Shown in pieces: positions 1 through 6,657 of a stretch of DNA of 19,697 nt (its first letter is position 1; each line of letters starts with the position of its first letter). The translations under genes and the position numbers were made by a program. Source of the DNA: CAZKTF01 sp964555565 (GTDB taxonomy: Bacteria > Planctomycetota > JAJSAM01 > JAKLKS01); assembly GCA_964555565.1 (NCBI GenBank), contig CAZKTF010000041.1, positions 1 through 19,697 of the forward strand, written 5' to 3'. A model generated the notes under the pieces. The model was not told the DNA's origin. It saw only the letters and a program-made list of their open reading frames with translations, and made no database searches.

Positions 1-813
1 GGCGGTCGGGGCCGGGGGGGGCACCCCGGGGACCTGTCGGGCTGCCGACGGGGGCCCGACCCCGGGGAGCGCGGGGGCAGGAGGCGGGGGGCCCTCCGCG
101 CGGGCCGCGCCTCCCGGGGCGTCCGACCCGCGCTTCGGATCCGGCCCCGGGTCCCTGGGCGCGTCGCCGCCCGCGGGGGGGCCCCCGGGGAACCCGGGGA
201 GGGCGGGGGCCGCGGGCTCGGGCCAGAGCAGCCTCTTCACCCTGGGGCCGAGGGTGCGGGAGGTGCGGAGGCCCTCCACGAGCATCTCGTAGATGAGCCA
301 GTCCGTGAACAGGGCCAGGCCGGACAGGAAGGCGACCAGGACGACGAGGAACGCGCCGAGCGACCCCAGCCCCGCCACGAGCCCCGTGCGGAGGAACCGG
401 CCGAGCTCCCCGCCGGGGCCCCCGTCCGCCAGGGAGGGGTAGCGGCTGGTCTCGACCGTGAGGGCGAGCCCGGCGGAGACGGCCAGCGCCACCAGGGCGA
501 GCCCGACCGGGCGTTCCCAGGCGCGGTCCCCCTCGCGGCGGAAGAACTTGAGCCCCAGCCAGTAGAGCGTGAGGGGGACGAGCAGGAAGGCAGTCATCCC
601 GAGCCCTCGGAAGGTCCACCCGGCGAGGAAGTGGCCCAGGTCGCCCACGAGTCCGTGCGGGGTGGGCTCCGGGCGCCAACTGAACAGCGCCACGAGGAGG
701 AGCAGGAGGAGGACGCAGGTGCCGAGGAGCCGCAGCTCGCGGAACATCTCGGCGCGCCGCGCTTCTCGCGAGGGCCAGATGGTCGGGGAGGGGCTCTGGG
801 TCTGCTTGGGCAT
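1..813 (-). CDS. ftsK: DNA translocase FtsK, N-terminal membrane part (cut by window edge)
   Basis: The reading frame is open from the ATG at 813 to the window edge (271 codons) with no stop. It encodes four hydrophobic segments at about residues 29-46, 66-90, 103-120 and 143-172, then a Pro/Gly/Ala-rich stretch from about residue 198. A four-helix membrane anchor followed by a proline-rich linker is the hallmark of FtsK/SpoIIIE proteins, which tether a hexameric DNA pump at the division septum and help clear and unlink the chromosome terminus. The motor domain with its Walker motifs would lie outside the window, so the call rests on the anchor topology alone. A GGAGAG element sits about 8 bases before the ATG. 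It is the last minus-strand gene of the housekeeping cluster here, 136 bases downstream of coaB. An unrelated four-helix membrane protein is the main alternative. Confidence 0.75.
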   Translation of the reverse strand, partial: MPKQTQSPSPTIWPSREARRAEMFRELRLLGTCVLLLLLLVALFSWRPEPTPHGLVGDLGHFLAGWTFRGLGMTAFLLVPLTLYWLGLKFFRREGDRAWERPVGLALVALAVSAGLALTVETSRYPSLADGGPGGELGRFLRTGLVAGLGSLGAFLVVLVAFLSGLALFTDWLIYEMLVEGLRTSRTLGPRVKRLLWPEPAAPALPGFPGGPPAGGDAPRDPGPDPKRGSDAPGGAARAEGPPPPAPALPGVGPPSAARQVPGVPPPAPTA

Positions 814-949
814 GGGACCCGCTCTCCGAGGGGTCCGGCGCGTACGGATGGTGGGCTAGCCCTTTATCGGCAGACGGGGGGGCAGACCCCACGGGCCGGC
901 GGAATCGCTCACGCCGTGTTTGTAAGATACTTGTGTAAAACGAGTTACA
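814..949. other. Gap between coaB and ftsK, with an AT-richer island
   Basis: No coding potential is supported in these 136 bases. Positions 915-953 are markedly less GC-rich than anything around them (runs such as TTTGTAAGATACTTGTG). A degenerate REP half-site lies at 876-890. The AT-richer island lies upstream of ftsK on the minus strand and could hold its promoter, but I could not pick out a convincing -35/-10 pair. Confidence 0.4.
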
Positions 950-972
950 TCATGCACGAGGGGTCTGACCCC
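876..972. repeat. REP pair, GGGGTCTGACCCC family (one arm degenerate)
   Basis: A perfect 13-base odd palindrome, GGGGTCTGACCCC, lies at 960-972. A degenerate counterpart in the opposite sense (GGGGGGCAGACCCC) lies at about 877-890. Its flank, CGGGCCGGC, resembles the flank of the left arm of the repeat at 6658-6728. The two copies therefore look like the same inverted-pair (REPIN-like) element, here with about 70 bases between arms. The perfect core overlaps the last codons of coaB. Confidence 0.6.
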
Positions 973-1585
973 CGGCGTGTTGGAGCAGGGCTACGAGTTG
1001 TGTTGCCAACTGGCGCTTGGCGATGGCGCCCAATTGCCGCGGGGGCTCTCCCGGGAGCAGCAGCGTGTACTCTGCCGCGAGGGCCCCAAAGGCCCGCGGG
1101 TCGGTGAGGAAGAGGGCGTCCAGGTGCTTCAGGGAAAGCTTTCTGCGGGCGCTGGCGAGGGGGTCCTTGACCTCGACGGCGAAGCCCACGAGGACCCGGC
1201 GCCCCTTCAGCCGCCCGCAGGCGGCGAGGATGTCCGGGTTCCGGACGAGCCGGAGGGCGAGGCGCCCCGGCCCCTTCTTCCACTTCCCCCGCCGGCGCCT
1301 CTCCGGGCGGTAGTCGGCCACGGCCGCGGTCATGACCAGGGCGTCGGCCCGCCGGAAGGCCGCGAGGGTGGCCCGCGCCATCTCCCGCGCCGTGGTCACG
1401 CGGACGACCCGCACCCCGCGCGGGGCCGGGAGGTGGGTCGGGCCGGCCACCAGCGTCACCCGGTGCCCCGCCCGTCGCGCCGCCGCGGCGACCGCGAACC
1501 CCATCCGCCCGCTGCTCGGCGAGGTCAGGTACCGGACCGCGTCCAGGTACTCGCGGGTGGGGCCGGCGGTGACAAGGACGTGCAT
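950..1585 (-). CDS. coaB: Phosphopantothenate-cysteine ligase (CoaB as a separate protein)
   Basis: This 211-residue protein starts exactly at the CoaB domain (HVLVTAGPTRE at residues 2-12). It shows SSGRMGFAVA (24-33), AAVADYRP (87-94), the lysine-rich KWKK (101-104), NPDILA (117-122) and VGFAVE (133-138). It activates 4'-phosphopantothenate with a nucleotide and joins it to cysteine, the second step toward coenzyme A. The usual ND pair near residue 160 reads TD here. It lies 6 bases after coaC, which supplies the next enzyme of the pathway. In most bacteria the two are one Dfp/CoaBC polypeptide. The weak ribosome site suggests translation coupled to coaC. The final residues (GGQTPRA) are read from a REP palindrome. 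Confidence 0.9.
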   Translation of the reverse strand: MHVLVTAGPTREYLDAVRYLTSPSSGRMGFAVAAAARRAGHRVTLVAGPTHLPAPRGVRVVRVTTAREMARATLAAFRRADALVMTAAVADYRPERRRRGKWKKGPGRLALRLVRNPDILAACGRLKGRRVLVGFAVEVKDPLASARRKLSLKHLDALFLTDPRAFGALAAEYTLLLPGEPPRQLGAIAKRQLATQLVALLQHAGGQTPRA

Positions 1586-1591
1586 GGAGGA

Positions 1592-2137
1592 TTATCTCTT
1601 CTTCTTGCGGAGCATCTCCTCGGCGGCCTCCTGGATCTCCGCGGGCTCCCGCATCCGGCCCTTGCCGAAGTGGCCGCAGGCCACGGGCCCCTCGCCCGGA
1701 TCGAGGAACCGCCACCCGGCCTTGCGGAGCCGCGCGACGTTGCCCCGGACGAGCGGGTTGGCCCACATCCGCGGGTTCATGGCCGGGGCGGCGAGGACCG
1801 GGCAGGCCAGCGCGAGCAGCATCGTCGTGAGGAGGTCGTCCGCCATCCCGTGGGCCGCCCGGGCGAGGAGGTCCGCCGTGGCGGGGGCGAGGACCACGAG
1901 GTCCGCGCCGTCCGCCAGCGCGATGTGCTCCACCTTGACCCAGTCCTCGCGCTCCCACAGGTCGGAGAGCGCGGGCCTCCCCGTGAGGGTCGCGAAGGTG
2001 AGGGGGGTGACCAGCCGGGCCGCCGCCGGCGTGAGGACGGCCGTCACCTCGTGCCCCGCCTGGACGAGGCGGGAGCAGAGGTCCGCGGCCTTGTAGGCGG
2101 CGATGGACCCGGAGACGCCGAGGACGATTCGGGGCAT
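1592..2137 (-). CDS. coaC: Phosphopantothenoylcysteine decarboxylase (CoaC as a separate protein)
   Basis: A flavoprotein of 181 residues. GVSGSIAAYKAADL (7-20) is the FMN-binding start of the family. His71 in VEHIAL matches the catalytic histidine, PATADLL (85-91) the substrate/flavin motif, PAMNPRMW (118-125) the conserved loop, and Cys154 in VACGHFGKGRM the proton-donating cysteine. It decarboxylates 4'-phosphopantothenoylcysteine to 4'-phosphopantetheine. The frame is open further upstream to 2242, but that part is low-complexity and partly repeat-derived, so the ATG at 2137 directly before the domain was chosen. A GGAGGA lies 13 bases before it, which is long spacing. The protein ends LRKKKR, with no remnant of a fused ligase domain. 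The gene is preceded by three stem-loop repeats separating it from rpoZ. Confidence 0.9.
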   Translation of the reverse strand: MPRIVLGVSGSIAAYKAADLCSRLVQAGHEVTAVLTPAAARLVTPLTFATLTGRPALSDLWEREDWVKVEHIALADGADLVVLAPATADLLARAAHGMADDLLTTMLLALACPVLAAPAMNPRMWANPLVRGNVARLRKAGWRFLDPGEGPVACGHFGKGRMREPAEIQEAAEEMLRKKKR

Positions 2138-2175
2138 GGGCGCTTGAGCGTCCTCCTTCCCGTGACGACGGCAAA

Positions 2176-2228
2176 GGCGGGCGGGGGCCCGCCGCAACAA
2201 CGGCGGGCGGCCCGAGGGCCGCCAGTAC
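2176..2228. repeat. Stem-loop repeat unit, distal copy of the long type
   Basis: This is a near copy of the unit at 2292-2345. On the minus strand it contains GGCGGCCCTCGGGCCGCC, an 8-bp stem with a TC loop. A second 7-bp hairpin of the form GGCGGGC-CCCC-GCCCGCC follows. It differs from the other copy by a changed edge (GTACTGG instead of GTAGGGG) and by a few bases between the hairpins. Confidence 0.75.
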
Positions 2229-2243
2229 CCTCCCGAATACACA

Positions 2244-2271
2244 CGGCGGGCGGGGCAAGCCCCGCCCCTAC
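2244..2271. repeat. Stem-loop repeat unit, short type
   Basis: On the minus strand this reads GTAGGGGCGGGGCTTGCCCC followed by GCCCGCCG. It forms a 9-bp stem (GGGCGGGGC with GCCCCGCCC) and a TT loop. It shares its GTAGGGGCGG start and CCGCCCGCCG end with the flanking longer units but has a different palindromic core. Confidence 0.75.
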
Positions 2272-2291
2272 CACGGCAACGGCGACGACGA

Positions 2292-2345
2292 CGGCGGGCG
2301 GGGGCCCGCCGCAGGAACGGCGGGCGGCCCGAGGGCCGCCCCTAC
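2292..2345. repeat. Stem-loop repeat unit abutting the rpoZ stop codon
   Basis: Read on the minus strand, it begins at the rpoZ stop (TAGTAGGGGCGG) and contains the 8-bp GGCGGCCC/GGGCCGCC hairpin followed by the 7-bp GGCGGGC/GCCCGCC hairpin. Its position directly after the stop suggests a role in 3' end formation or mRNA stability for rpoZ. There is no T-run, so it is not a canonical intrinsic terminator. Confidence 0.75.
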
Positions 2346-2620
2346 TAGAACGTCGCGGGCGGGCCGGCCGGGCCCCGCGGCGCGTCCGTCGCCGGCGGCG
2401 CGGGGGGCGGCGCCTCCGGGCTGTCGTCGGGGATCAGGTCGATCGCCCCCTGGTCGATCTCGGCGATGACCCGGTTGATCGGCTCCCGGTTGCCTTCCAG
2501 GGGCCTCACGCCCGCCCGGATGACCTCCTGCAGCCGCCTCTGCATCAGCGCCGACAGCCGGAACCGCCCGCCGACCTTGCGGTCCAGCTCCTCGATCTTG
2601 CGAATCCTCTCGAGAGCCAT
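2345..2620 (-). CDS. rpoZ: RNA polymerase omega subunit
   Basis: A 91-residue protein. Its first 60 residues match the omega fold: a short N-terminal helix, VGGRFRLSALMQRRLQEV as the conserved core that clamps the beta' subunit, and NREPINRVIAEIDQG as the following helix. Omega helps assemble and stabilise RNA polymerase. After about residue 66 the tail is Pro/Ala-rich and not conserved. The frame also offers a TTG at 2626, but GGAGG lies 8 bases before the ATG at 2620 and only 2 before the TTG, so the ATG was chosen. It starts two bases after the gmk stop. The gmk-rpoZ-coaBC order is common in bacteria and supports the assignment. The stop codon is immediately followed by a stem-loop repeat. 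Confidence 0.88.
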   Translation of the reverse strand: MALERIRKIEELDRKVGGRFRLSALMQRRLQEVIRAGVRPLEGNREPINRVIAEIDQGAIDLIPDDSPEAPPPAPPATDAPRGPAGPPATF

Positions 2621-2622
2621 CT

Positions 2623-3204
2623 TCAACGCCTCCTTCGGGACTCGATGAAGTCCCCGATCTCACGCACCGCGTCTTCCACCACCACGTTCACGATCTTCAG
2701 GTCGAACCGGTCCGCCTGCGCCAGCTCGCGCCGCGCGACCTCCAGCCTCCGCGACAGTTCGGGCGCGCGCTCCGTGGCGCGGACCCGCAGCCGCCGCTCC
2801 AGCTCCTCCATCGAGGGCGGGAGGAGGAACACCGTCACCAGCGGCAGCCCCGAGCCCCGGAACGACGCGGCCCCCTGCACGTCGATGTTCAGGAGGCAGA
2901 CCTCGCCGCGGGCGAGGACCGCCTCCACGCCGTCGCGCGGGGTCCCGTAGAAGTTCCCGTGCACCTCGGCGCGCTCGAGGAACCTCCCGGCCGCCGCCCC
3001 GCGCTCGAAGTCCGGCCGGGACAGGAACAGGTAGTCCACCCCATCCCTCTCCCCGGCCCGCGGGGCCCGGGTCGTGGCCGTGATGCTCCGCGAGTACCCC
3101 GGGCGGCCGAGGAGCCCCTCGATCACGGTGGTCTTGCCGACCCCGGCTGGGCCGGAGATCACCGCGACGATCCCCCGGGACGGACGGGCGGGCGGCCCCT
3201 TCAC
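2623..3204 (-). CDS. gmk: Guanylate kinase
   Basis: Guanylate kinase phosphorylates GMP or dGMP to the diphosphate using ATP. The 193-residue length is normal for the family. The P-loop is SGPAGVGKTT (residues 17-26), with Ala where most members have Ser. The GMP-binding region follows as SRSITATTRAPRAGERDG (38-55) and NFYGTP (84-89). LLNIDVQGA (104-112) carries the conserved DVQG. The start is GTG at 3204, overlapping the yicC stop in a GTGA, so translation is probably coupled to yicC. There is no in-frame ATG nearer the P-loop. It sits between yicC and rpoZ, the standard neighbourhood of bacterial gmk. Confidence 0.95.
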   Translation of the reverse strand: MKGPPARPSRGIVAVISGPAGVGKTTVIEGLLGRPGYSRSITATTRAPRAGERDGVDYLFLSRPDFERGAAAGRFLERAEVHGNFYGTPRDGVEAVLARGEVCLLNIDVQGAASFRGSGLPLVTVFLLPPSMEELERRLRVRATERAPELSRRLEVARRELAQADRFDLKIVNVVVEDAVREIGDFIESRRRR

Positions 3205-4082
3205 TCGACGTTCGCCGCCTGTTCCTTCATCCGGTCAACCTCGACCTTCATGTCCACGACCGAGGTCGCCACGGCCGCGTCCTGGGACTTGGCGCCCAGG
3301 GTGTTGATCTCGCGCATCATCTCCTGGAGGAGGAAGTCGAGCCGCCGACCGACCTCCCCGCCGCCCCGCGCCGCGGTGCGGAAGGTGCGGAGGTGGGTCA
3401 GGAGGCGCGTCACCTCCTCCGAGACGTCCATCCGCTCCGCCAGGAGCGCCGCCTCCCGCGCCACGGCGTCCCGCAGCGAGTCCCCGGGCGGCCGCTGCAG
3501 GGCCTCGCGGACCCGGCGCAGCAGCCTCCGCCGCGCCTCCTCCACGACGCGCGGCGCCCTCCGGCGGACGCGGCCCAGGGACCGCTCGACCCGCTTCACC
3601 CGGGCGAGGAAGTCCCGGAGCAGCGCCTTCCCCTCGGCGTCGCGGCTGGCGCGGAGGCCCTCCAGGGCGGCGCGGAGCGCCGCGGCGACCGTCTCGAAGA
3701 GCGCCTCGGAGGCCTCCCCCGCCCTCGGGTCCAGGGGGAGGACGCCGGGCAGCCCGGCCACGAGGCGGAGGTCCGGCTCCCCCGGGAGCCCCAGGTCCCG
3801 GGCCATCTCGGCCAGCGCCTCGGCGTAGGCACGGGCGAGGGGGATGTCCACCGGCGCGCGGGCCGGCTCCGCGGCCGCGGCGATCCTCACCGCCGCCTGG
3901 ACCGTCCCGCGGGAGACCGACTCGCGGACCACGGCCTCCAGGTCCCCGTCCCGGCCGGCGAGGGCCGACGGGAGGCGGAACGCCACCTTGAGCGAACGGT
4001 TGTTCACCGAGCGGACCTCGACGGAGACCGAACCCGCCGGGCCCTCGCGGGTGGCCGCCCCGAACCCCGTCATGCTGCGCAT
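3201..4082 (-). CDS. yicC: YicC/YloC-family endoribonuclease
   Basis: A 293-residue protein of the full family length. The N-terminus RSMTGFGAA and the following VEVRSVNNRSLKVAFRLP (21-38) are the family's N-terminal signature. The C-terminus (GRRLDFLLQEMMREINTLG, then a conserved helix with Lys/Glu and ending QAANVE) is the DUF1732-type signature. YicC proteins are metal-dependent endoribonucleases; in E. coli YicC has been linked to small-RNA turnover. The substrate in this organism cannot be deduced. The middle part is alanine/arginine-rich and helical. The ATG at 4082 is used because RSMTGFG directly follows; a second ATG at 4073 is possible. The gene is 24 bases after secG and overlaps gmk by 4 bases. 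Confidence 0.92.
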   Translation of the reverse strand: MRSMTGFGAATREGPAGSVSVEVRSVNNRSLKVAFRLPSALAGRDGDLEAVVRESVSRGTVQAAVRIAAAAEPARAPVDIPLARAYAEALAEMARDLGLPGEPDLRLVAGLPGVLPLDPRAGEASEALFETVAAALRAALEGLRASRDAEGKALLRDFLARVKRVERSLGRVRRRAPRVVEEARRRLLRRVREALQRPPGDSLRDAVAREAALLAERMDVSEEVTRLLTHLRTFRTAARGGGEVGRRLDFLLQEMMREINTLGAKSQDAAVATSVVDMKVEVDRMKEQAANVE

Positions 4083-4106
4083 GGAGATCCCCGCGAGCCC
4101 CGGGGG

Positions 4107-4688
4107 CTACTTCGGGGCCTCGTCCTTCACGGGCGGGGTCTCCGCCGGCTTCTCCCCGGGCTTCTCCGCGGGCTTCTCCGTCGGCTTGTCGGCCGGTTTC
4201 TCCGCGGGCTTGTCCGCGGGCTTCTCGGCGGGCTTGTCCGCCGCGCCGGGCTTCTCCGCGGGCTTCTCCCCGCTCTTCTCCGCGGGCTTCTCCGCGGCCT
4301 TCTCCCCGCCACCGGCCCCGCCCGCGCCGCCGGGCCCGATCCCGCCGGGCCCGATCCTGCCGGGGGGCAGCGCGGCCCCGCCGTCCGGCGTCGCGCCCGG
4401 GCGACCCTGGAGGATCGGGGGCCGCGTCAGGATCGCGTGGGTGATCGCCGAGACGAGGAAGATCCCCGCGAGCGTGAGCGTGAACCGGTTCACGCCGCCC
4501 GTCGCCACGCCGAAGGTCTCGGCCCCCTGGCCGCCGAGCGCGGCCGCGAGGCCCCCTCCCTTCCCCTCCTGGAGGAGGACGATCACGATCAGCAGGACCG
4601 CGGTGAGGAAGAAGAGCGTCCTCGCCGTGTAGATCCCGATCTTGAGGGCCACGCCCGCAAGCACCGGGTCGAACAGCGTCGTCTCCAT
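4107..4688 (-). CDS. secG: Preprotein translocase subunit SecG with a long EKP/DKP repeat tail
   Basis: SecG assists SecYEG-mediated export. Two membrane helices are visible, at residues 23-40 (TLFFLTAVLLIVIVLLQ) and 69-87, joined by the diagnostic loop QEGKGGGLAAALGG (40-53). A normal SecG is about 75-110 residues. Here a Gly/Pro-rich linker (108-128) and then a tail of some twelve four-residue units, mostly AEKP or ADKP (129-181), bring it to 193. The ribosome site is strong (AAGGAG, 6 bases from the ATG). In the usual topology both ends of SecG lie on the periplasmic side, so the charged tail would project outward; that is an inference. It sits between tpiA and yicC; tpiA-secG adjacency is common in bacteria. 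Confidence 0.92.
   Translation of the reverse strand: METTLFDPVLAGVALKIGIYTARTLFFLTAVLLIVIVLLQEGKGGGLAAALGGQGAETFGVATGGVNRFTLTLAGIFLVSAITHAILTRPPILQGRPGATPDGGAALPPGRIGPGGIGPGGAGGAGGGEKAAEKPAEKSGEKPAEKPGAADKPAEKPADKPAEKPADKPTEKPAEKPGEKPAETPPVKDEAPK
4146..4304 (-). repeat. 12-base tandem repeat coding the SecG tail
   Basis: About twelve imperfect 12-base units coding for (A/G)-E/D-K-P occupy this stretch inside secG. On the plus strand they appear as repeats of TTCTCCGCGGGC and its variants (TTGTCCGCGGGC, TTCTCGGCGGGC). The array is in frame, so copy-number changes would lengthen or shorten the tail without breaking the gene. Confidence 0.85.
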
Positions 4689-4718
4689 CGCGTGCTCCTT
4701 GCCCTGCGCCCCGGCGCC

Positions 4719-5519
4719 CTACCGGGCGGCCGGCGCCTGCCTCGCGGCCTCGGCCGCCTCGGCGGCCCGGCGGACCACCTCCGCGAACCCCGCCGCCTCG
4801 AGCGACGCCCCGCCCACCAGCGCCCCGTCCACCCCGGGCGCCGCGAGCAGCGCCGCCGCGTTCCCGGGCTTCACGCTCCCGCCGTAGAGGATCCGCACCC
4901 GTTCCCCCGCGGGACCGAGCGCCCCGCGGAGCGCCTCGCGCACGACCGCGTGGCCCTCCGCCGCCTGGGCGGGGGTCGCGGTCCGGCCCGTGCCGATGGC
5001 CCAGACCGGCTCGTAGGCCACCTCCAGGCGGGCCGCGGCGTCCGCGGGGAGTCCCGCGGCGGCCGCGCCGACCTGGCGCTCCAGCACCGCGCGGGTCCGG
5101 CCCGCCTCCCGCTCCTCGAGGGTCTCCCCGACGCAGAGGAGGGGCCTCAGTCCGGCCCGCAGCGCCGCCTCCAGCTTGCGGCGCACGCGGGCGTCGTCGT
5201 CCCCCTCCCTGCGGCGCCGCTCCGAGTGGCCCACGAGGACGAGGACGCAGCCCCAGGCCGCGAGCATTTCCGCCGCCACCGACCCGGTGAACTCCCCCGA
5301 GGGCGCCTCGTGGCAGTCCTGCGCCCCGAGGAGGACTCCCGTGCCGCCGAGGGCCGTGGCCACGGCGCCCAGCGCGGAAAGGGGCGGCAGGACCGCCACC
5401 TCCACCCCCGCCGGGGCGCGCCCCCCGAGCGCCTCGGCCAGGCCGCGCGCGAGGGCGGCGGCGTCGGGGCCCCCACGGTGCATCTTCCAGTTCCCGGCCA
5501 CGAGCGGCGTCCGGCGCAC
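4719..5519 (-). CDS. tpiA: Triosephosphate isomerase
   Basis: This enzyme interconverts dihydroxyacetone phosphate and glyceraldehyde 3-phosphate. The 266-residue protein holds the full catalytic set: Asn10 and Lys12 in AGNWKMH, His98 in VGHSERR, and Glu170 in AYEPVWAIGTG, with the flexible loop 6 following. ILYGGSVKPGNA (210-221) is the phosphate-binding segment. The frame is open far upstream because of the high GC content. The GTG at 5519 was chosen because GGGAGG lies a few bases before it and RRTPLVAGNWKM follows at once, and there is no ATG between. The C-terminus is a short Ala-rich extension. It lies 14 bases after aroF and 30 before secG. Confidence 0.94.
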   Translation of the reverse strand: MRRTPLVAGNWKMHRGGPDAAALARGLAEALGGRAPAGVEVAVLPPLSALGAVATALGGTGVLLGAQDCHEAPSGEFTGSVAAEMLAAWGCVLVLVGHSERRRREGDDDARVRRKLEAALRAGLRPLLCVGETLEEREAGRTRAVLERQVGAAAAGLPADAAARLEVAYEPVWAIGTGRTATPAQAAEGHAVVREALRGALGPAGERVRILYGGSVKPGNAAALLAAPGVDGALVGGASLEAAGFAEVVRRAAEAAEAARQAPAAR

Positions 5520-5533
5520 CCGTCCCTCCCGCC

Positions 5534-6574
5534 TCACGCGGACCGCGCGGGGGACGGGGCCGCGACGCCCCGGATCGCCTCGCGCACCGCCGCGCACTCC
5601 GCCACGAGCGCGGCCAGCTCCGCGGGGAGGATCGCCTGCCGGGCGTCGCAGAAGGCCTGCGCCGGGTCCACGTGCACCTCCACCATGACCCCGTCGGCCC
5701 CGGCGGCGGCGGCGGCCCGGGCGAGGGGACGCACGAGGTCGGCCCGGCCGCTCGCGTGGGAGGGGTCCACGATGACGGGGAGGTGGGTGAGCGCGCGCAG
5801 GGCCGGGACCGCGGCCAGGTCGAGCGTGTTGCGCGTGTCCTCGCCGAAGGTCCGGATCCCGCGCTCGCAGAGGACGACCTGGCCGTTCCCGGCGGCGAGG
5901 ACGTACTCCGCCGCCCCCAGCAGCTCCCCCAGCGTCGCCGACATCCCGCGCTTGAGGAGCACGGGCCGCGGCTGGCGGCCCACCTCCGCGAGCAGCGCGA
6001 AGTTGTGCATGTTGCGCGAGCCCACCTGGAGCACGTCGGCGTAGCGGGCGACGAGGTCCACCTGGCGGGTGTCCATCACCTCGGTGACCACGGGGAGCCC
6101 GGTGCGGTCGCCGGCCTCGCGCAGGATCTTCAGGCCCTCCTCCCCGAGGCCGCGGAAGGAGTAGGGGCTCGTGCGCGGCTTGAAGGCCCCCCCGCGCAGC
6201 ATGCGGGCCCCGGCCTCGCGGGCCGCGTCGGCGATGCGGAGGACGACCTCGCGGCCCTCCACGGCGCAGGGGCCGGCGATGACGGTGAAGGAGCCGTCCC
6301 CCAGGGTCACCGCGCCCGCGCGCACGCGCGTGGCCGGCCGCCCGTTCCCGGAGGAGCCGGCGGCGAGGCGGTAGGCGGTCCCCGTCGGATCGACGCGCTC
6401 CACGCCGGAGAGTGCGGCCAGGGTCCCGAGGAGGACCTCCGCGGCGGCGGGGGCCTCGATGACGGCCACGCCGCCCTCCTCGCGGTGCTCGGTCCGGAAC
6501 CCCCGCTCCCGGAGGGCGGACAGGACGCGGTCCCGTTCGGCGGCCGTGGCGCCGCTGCGGAGGAAGACGAGCAT
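5534..6574 (-). CDS. aroF: 3-deoxy-7-phosphoheptulonate synthase (DAHP synthase) with N-terminal regulatory domain
   Basis: Condenses phosphoenolpyruvate with erythrose 4-phosphate, the first step of the shikimate pathway. Residues 1-70 form a small ferredoxin-like domain of the kind that mediates aromatic amino acid feedback in the Thermotoga-type enzymes. The barrel follows with GPCAVE (101-106), KPRTSPYSFRGLGEEG (132-147), LLKRGMSATLGE (206-217) and DPSHASGR (270-277). The metal ligands can be placed as Cys103, His273, Glu299 and Asp310, each one residue later than in the Thermotoga maritima enzyme. Length (346) is normal. The ribosome site is weak. It heads the housekeeping cluster and lies downstream of a REP pair that separates it from gspK. 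Confidence 0.93.
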   Translation of the reverse strand: MLVFLRSGATAAERDRVLSALRERGFRTEHREEGGVAVIEAPAAAEVLLGTLAALSGVERVDPTGTAYRLAAGSSGNGRPATRVRAGAVTLGDGSFTVIAGPCAVEGREVVLRIADAAREAGARMLRGGAFKPRTSPYSFRGLGEEGLKILREAGDRTGLPVVTEVMDTRQVDLVARYADVLQVGSRNMHNFALLAEVGRQPRPVLLKRGMSATLGELLGAAEYVLAAGNGQVVLCERGIRTFGEDTRNTLDLAAVPALRALTHLPVIVDPSHASGRADLVRPLARAAAAAGADGVMVEVHVDPAQAFCDARQAILPAELAALVAECAAVREAIRGVAAPSPARSA

Positions 6575-6601
6575 GGACAGGGGATCCCTCGGAAACCCTT
6601 G

Positions 6602-6632
6602 AATCTACGCGGGTTCCGGGGGTGCGGGCCAA
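6602..6632 (-). promoter_or_regulatory. Possible promoter upstream of aroF
   Basis: On the minus strand TTGGCC (6632-6627) and TAGATT (6607-6602) are spaced 19 bases apart and each match 4 of 6 consensus positions of a sigma-70-type promoter. The downstream box lies 27 bases before the aroF ATG. This is the only candidate seen in the gap and the match is poor. Confidence 0.2.
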
Positions 6633-6657
6633 GGAATACAACGGCAGCGAAGCACCG

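Larger units (their letters stand above)
2138..2344. other. Repeat-filled gap between rpoZ and coaC
   Basis: No gene is supported in these 207 bases. They are occupied almost wholly by three GC-rich stem-loop repeat units, listed separately. About 38 bases next to coaC are repeat-free and hold its likely ribosome binding site (AAGGAGGA near 2151-2158). Confidence 0.7.

Noticed and set aside
1585..1597. Possible frameshift splitting a fused CoaBC gene
   Set aside because: Both proteins end and begin cleanly at domain borders, with a stop, a 6-base gap and an ATG. No overlapping frame continues the sequence.
2292..2345. Intrinsic terminator after rpoZ
   Set aside because: Strong hairpins are present, but no T-run follows and near copies occur nearby. 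It is listed as a repeat instead.
977..2950. Long plus-strand open frame of 657 codons across coaB, coaC, rpoZ and gmk
   Set aside because: It is antisense to four well-matched genes, has a composition typical of GC-rich shadow frames (Arg/Gly/Pro/Ala), and shows no domain motifs.
4146..4304. Short tandem repeats resembling a CRISPR or minisatellite array
   Set aside because: Units are 12 bases with no unique spacers and stay in frame with secG. They encode the EKP/DKP tail.
3393..6044. Plus-strand open frame of 883 codons opposite yicC, secG, tpiA and aroF
   Set aside because: It is a shadow frame caused by the scarcity of stop codons at this GC content. The minus-strand genes have complete catalytic motifs.
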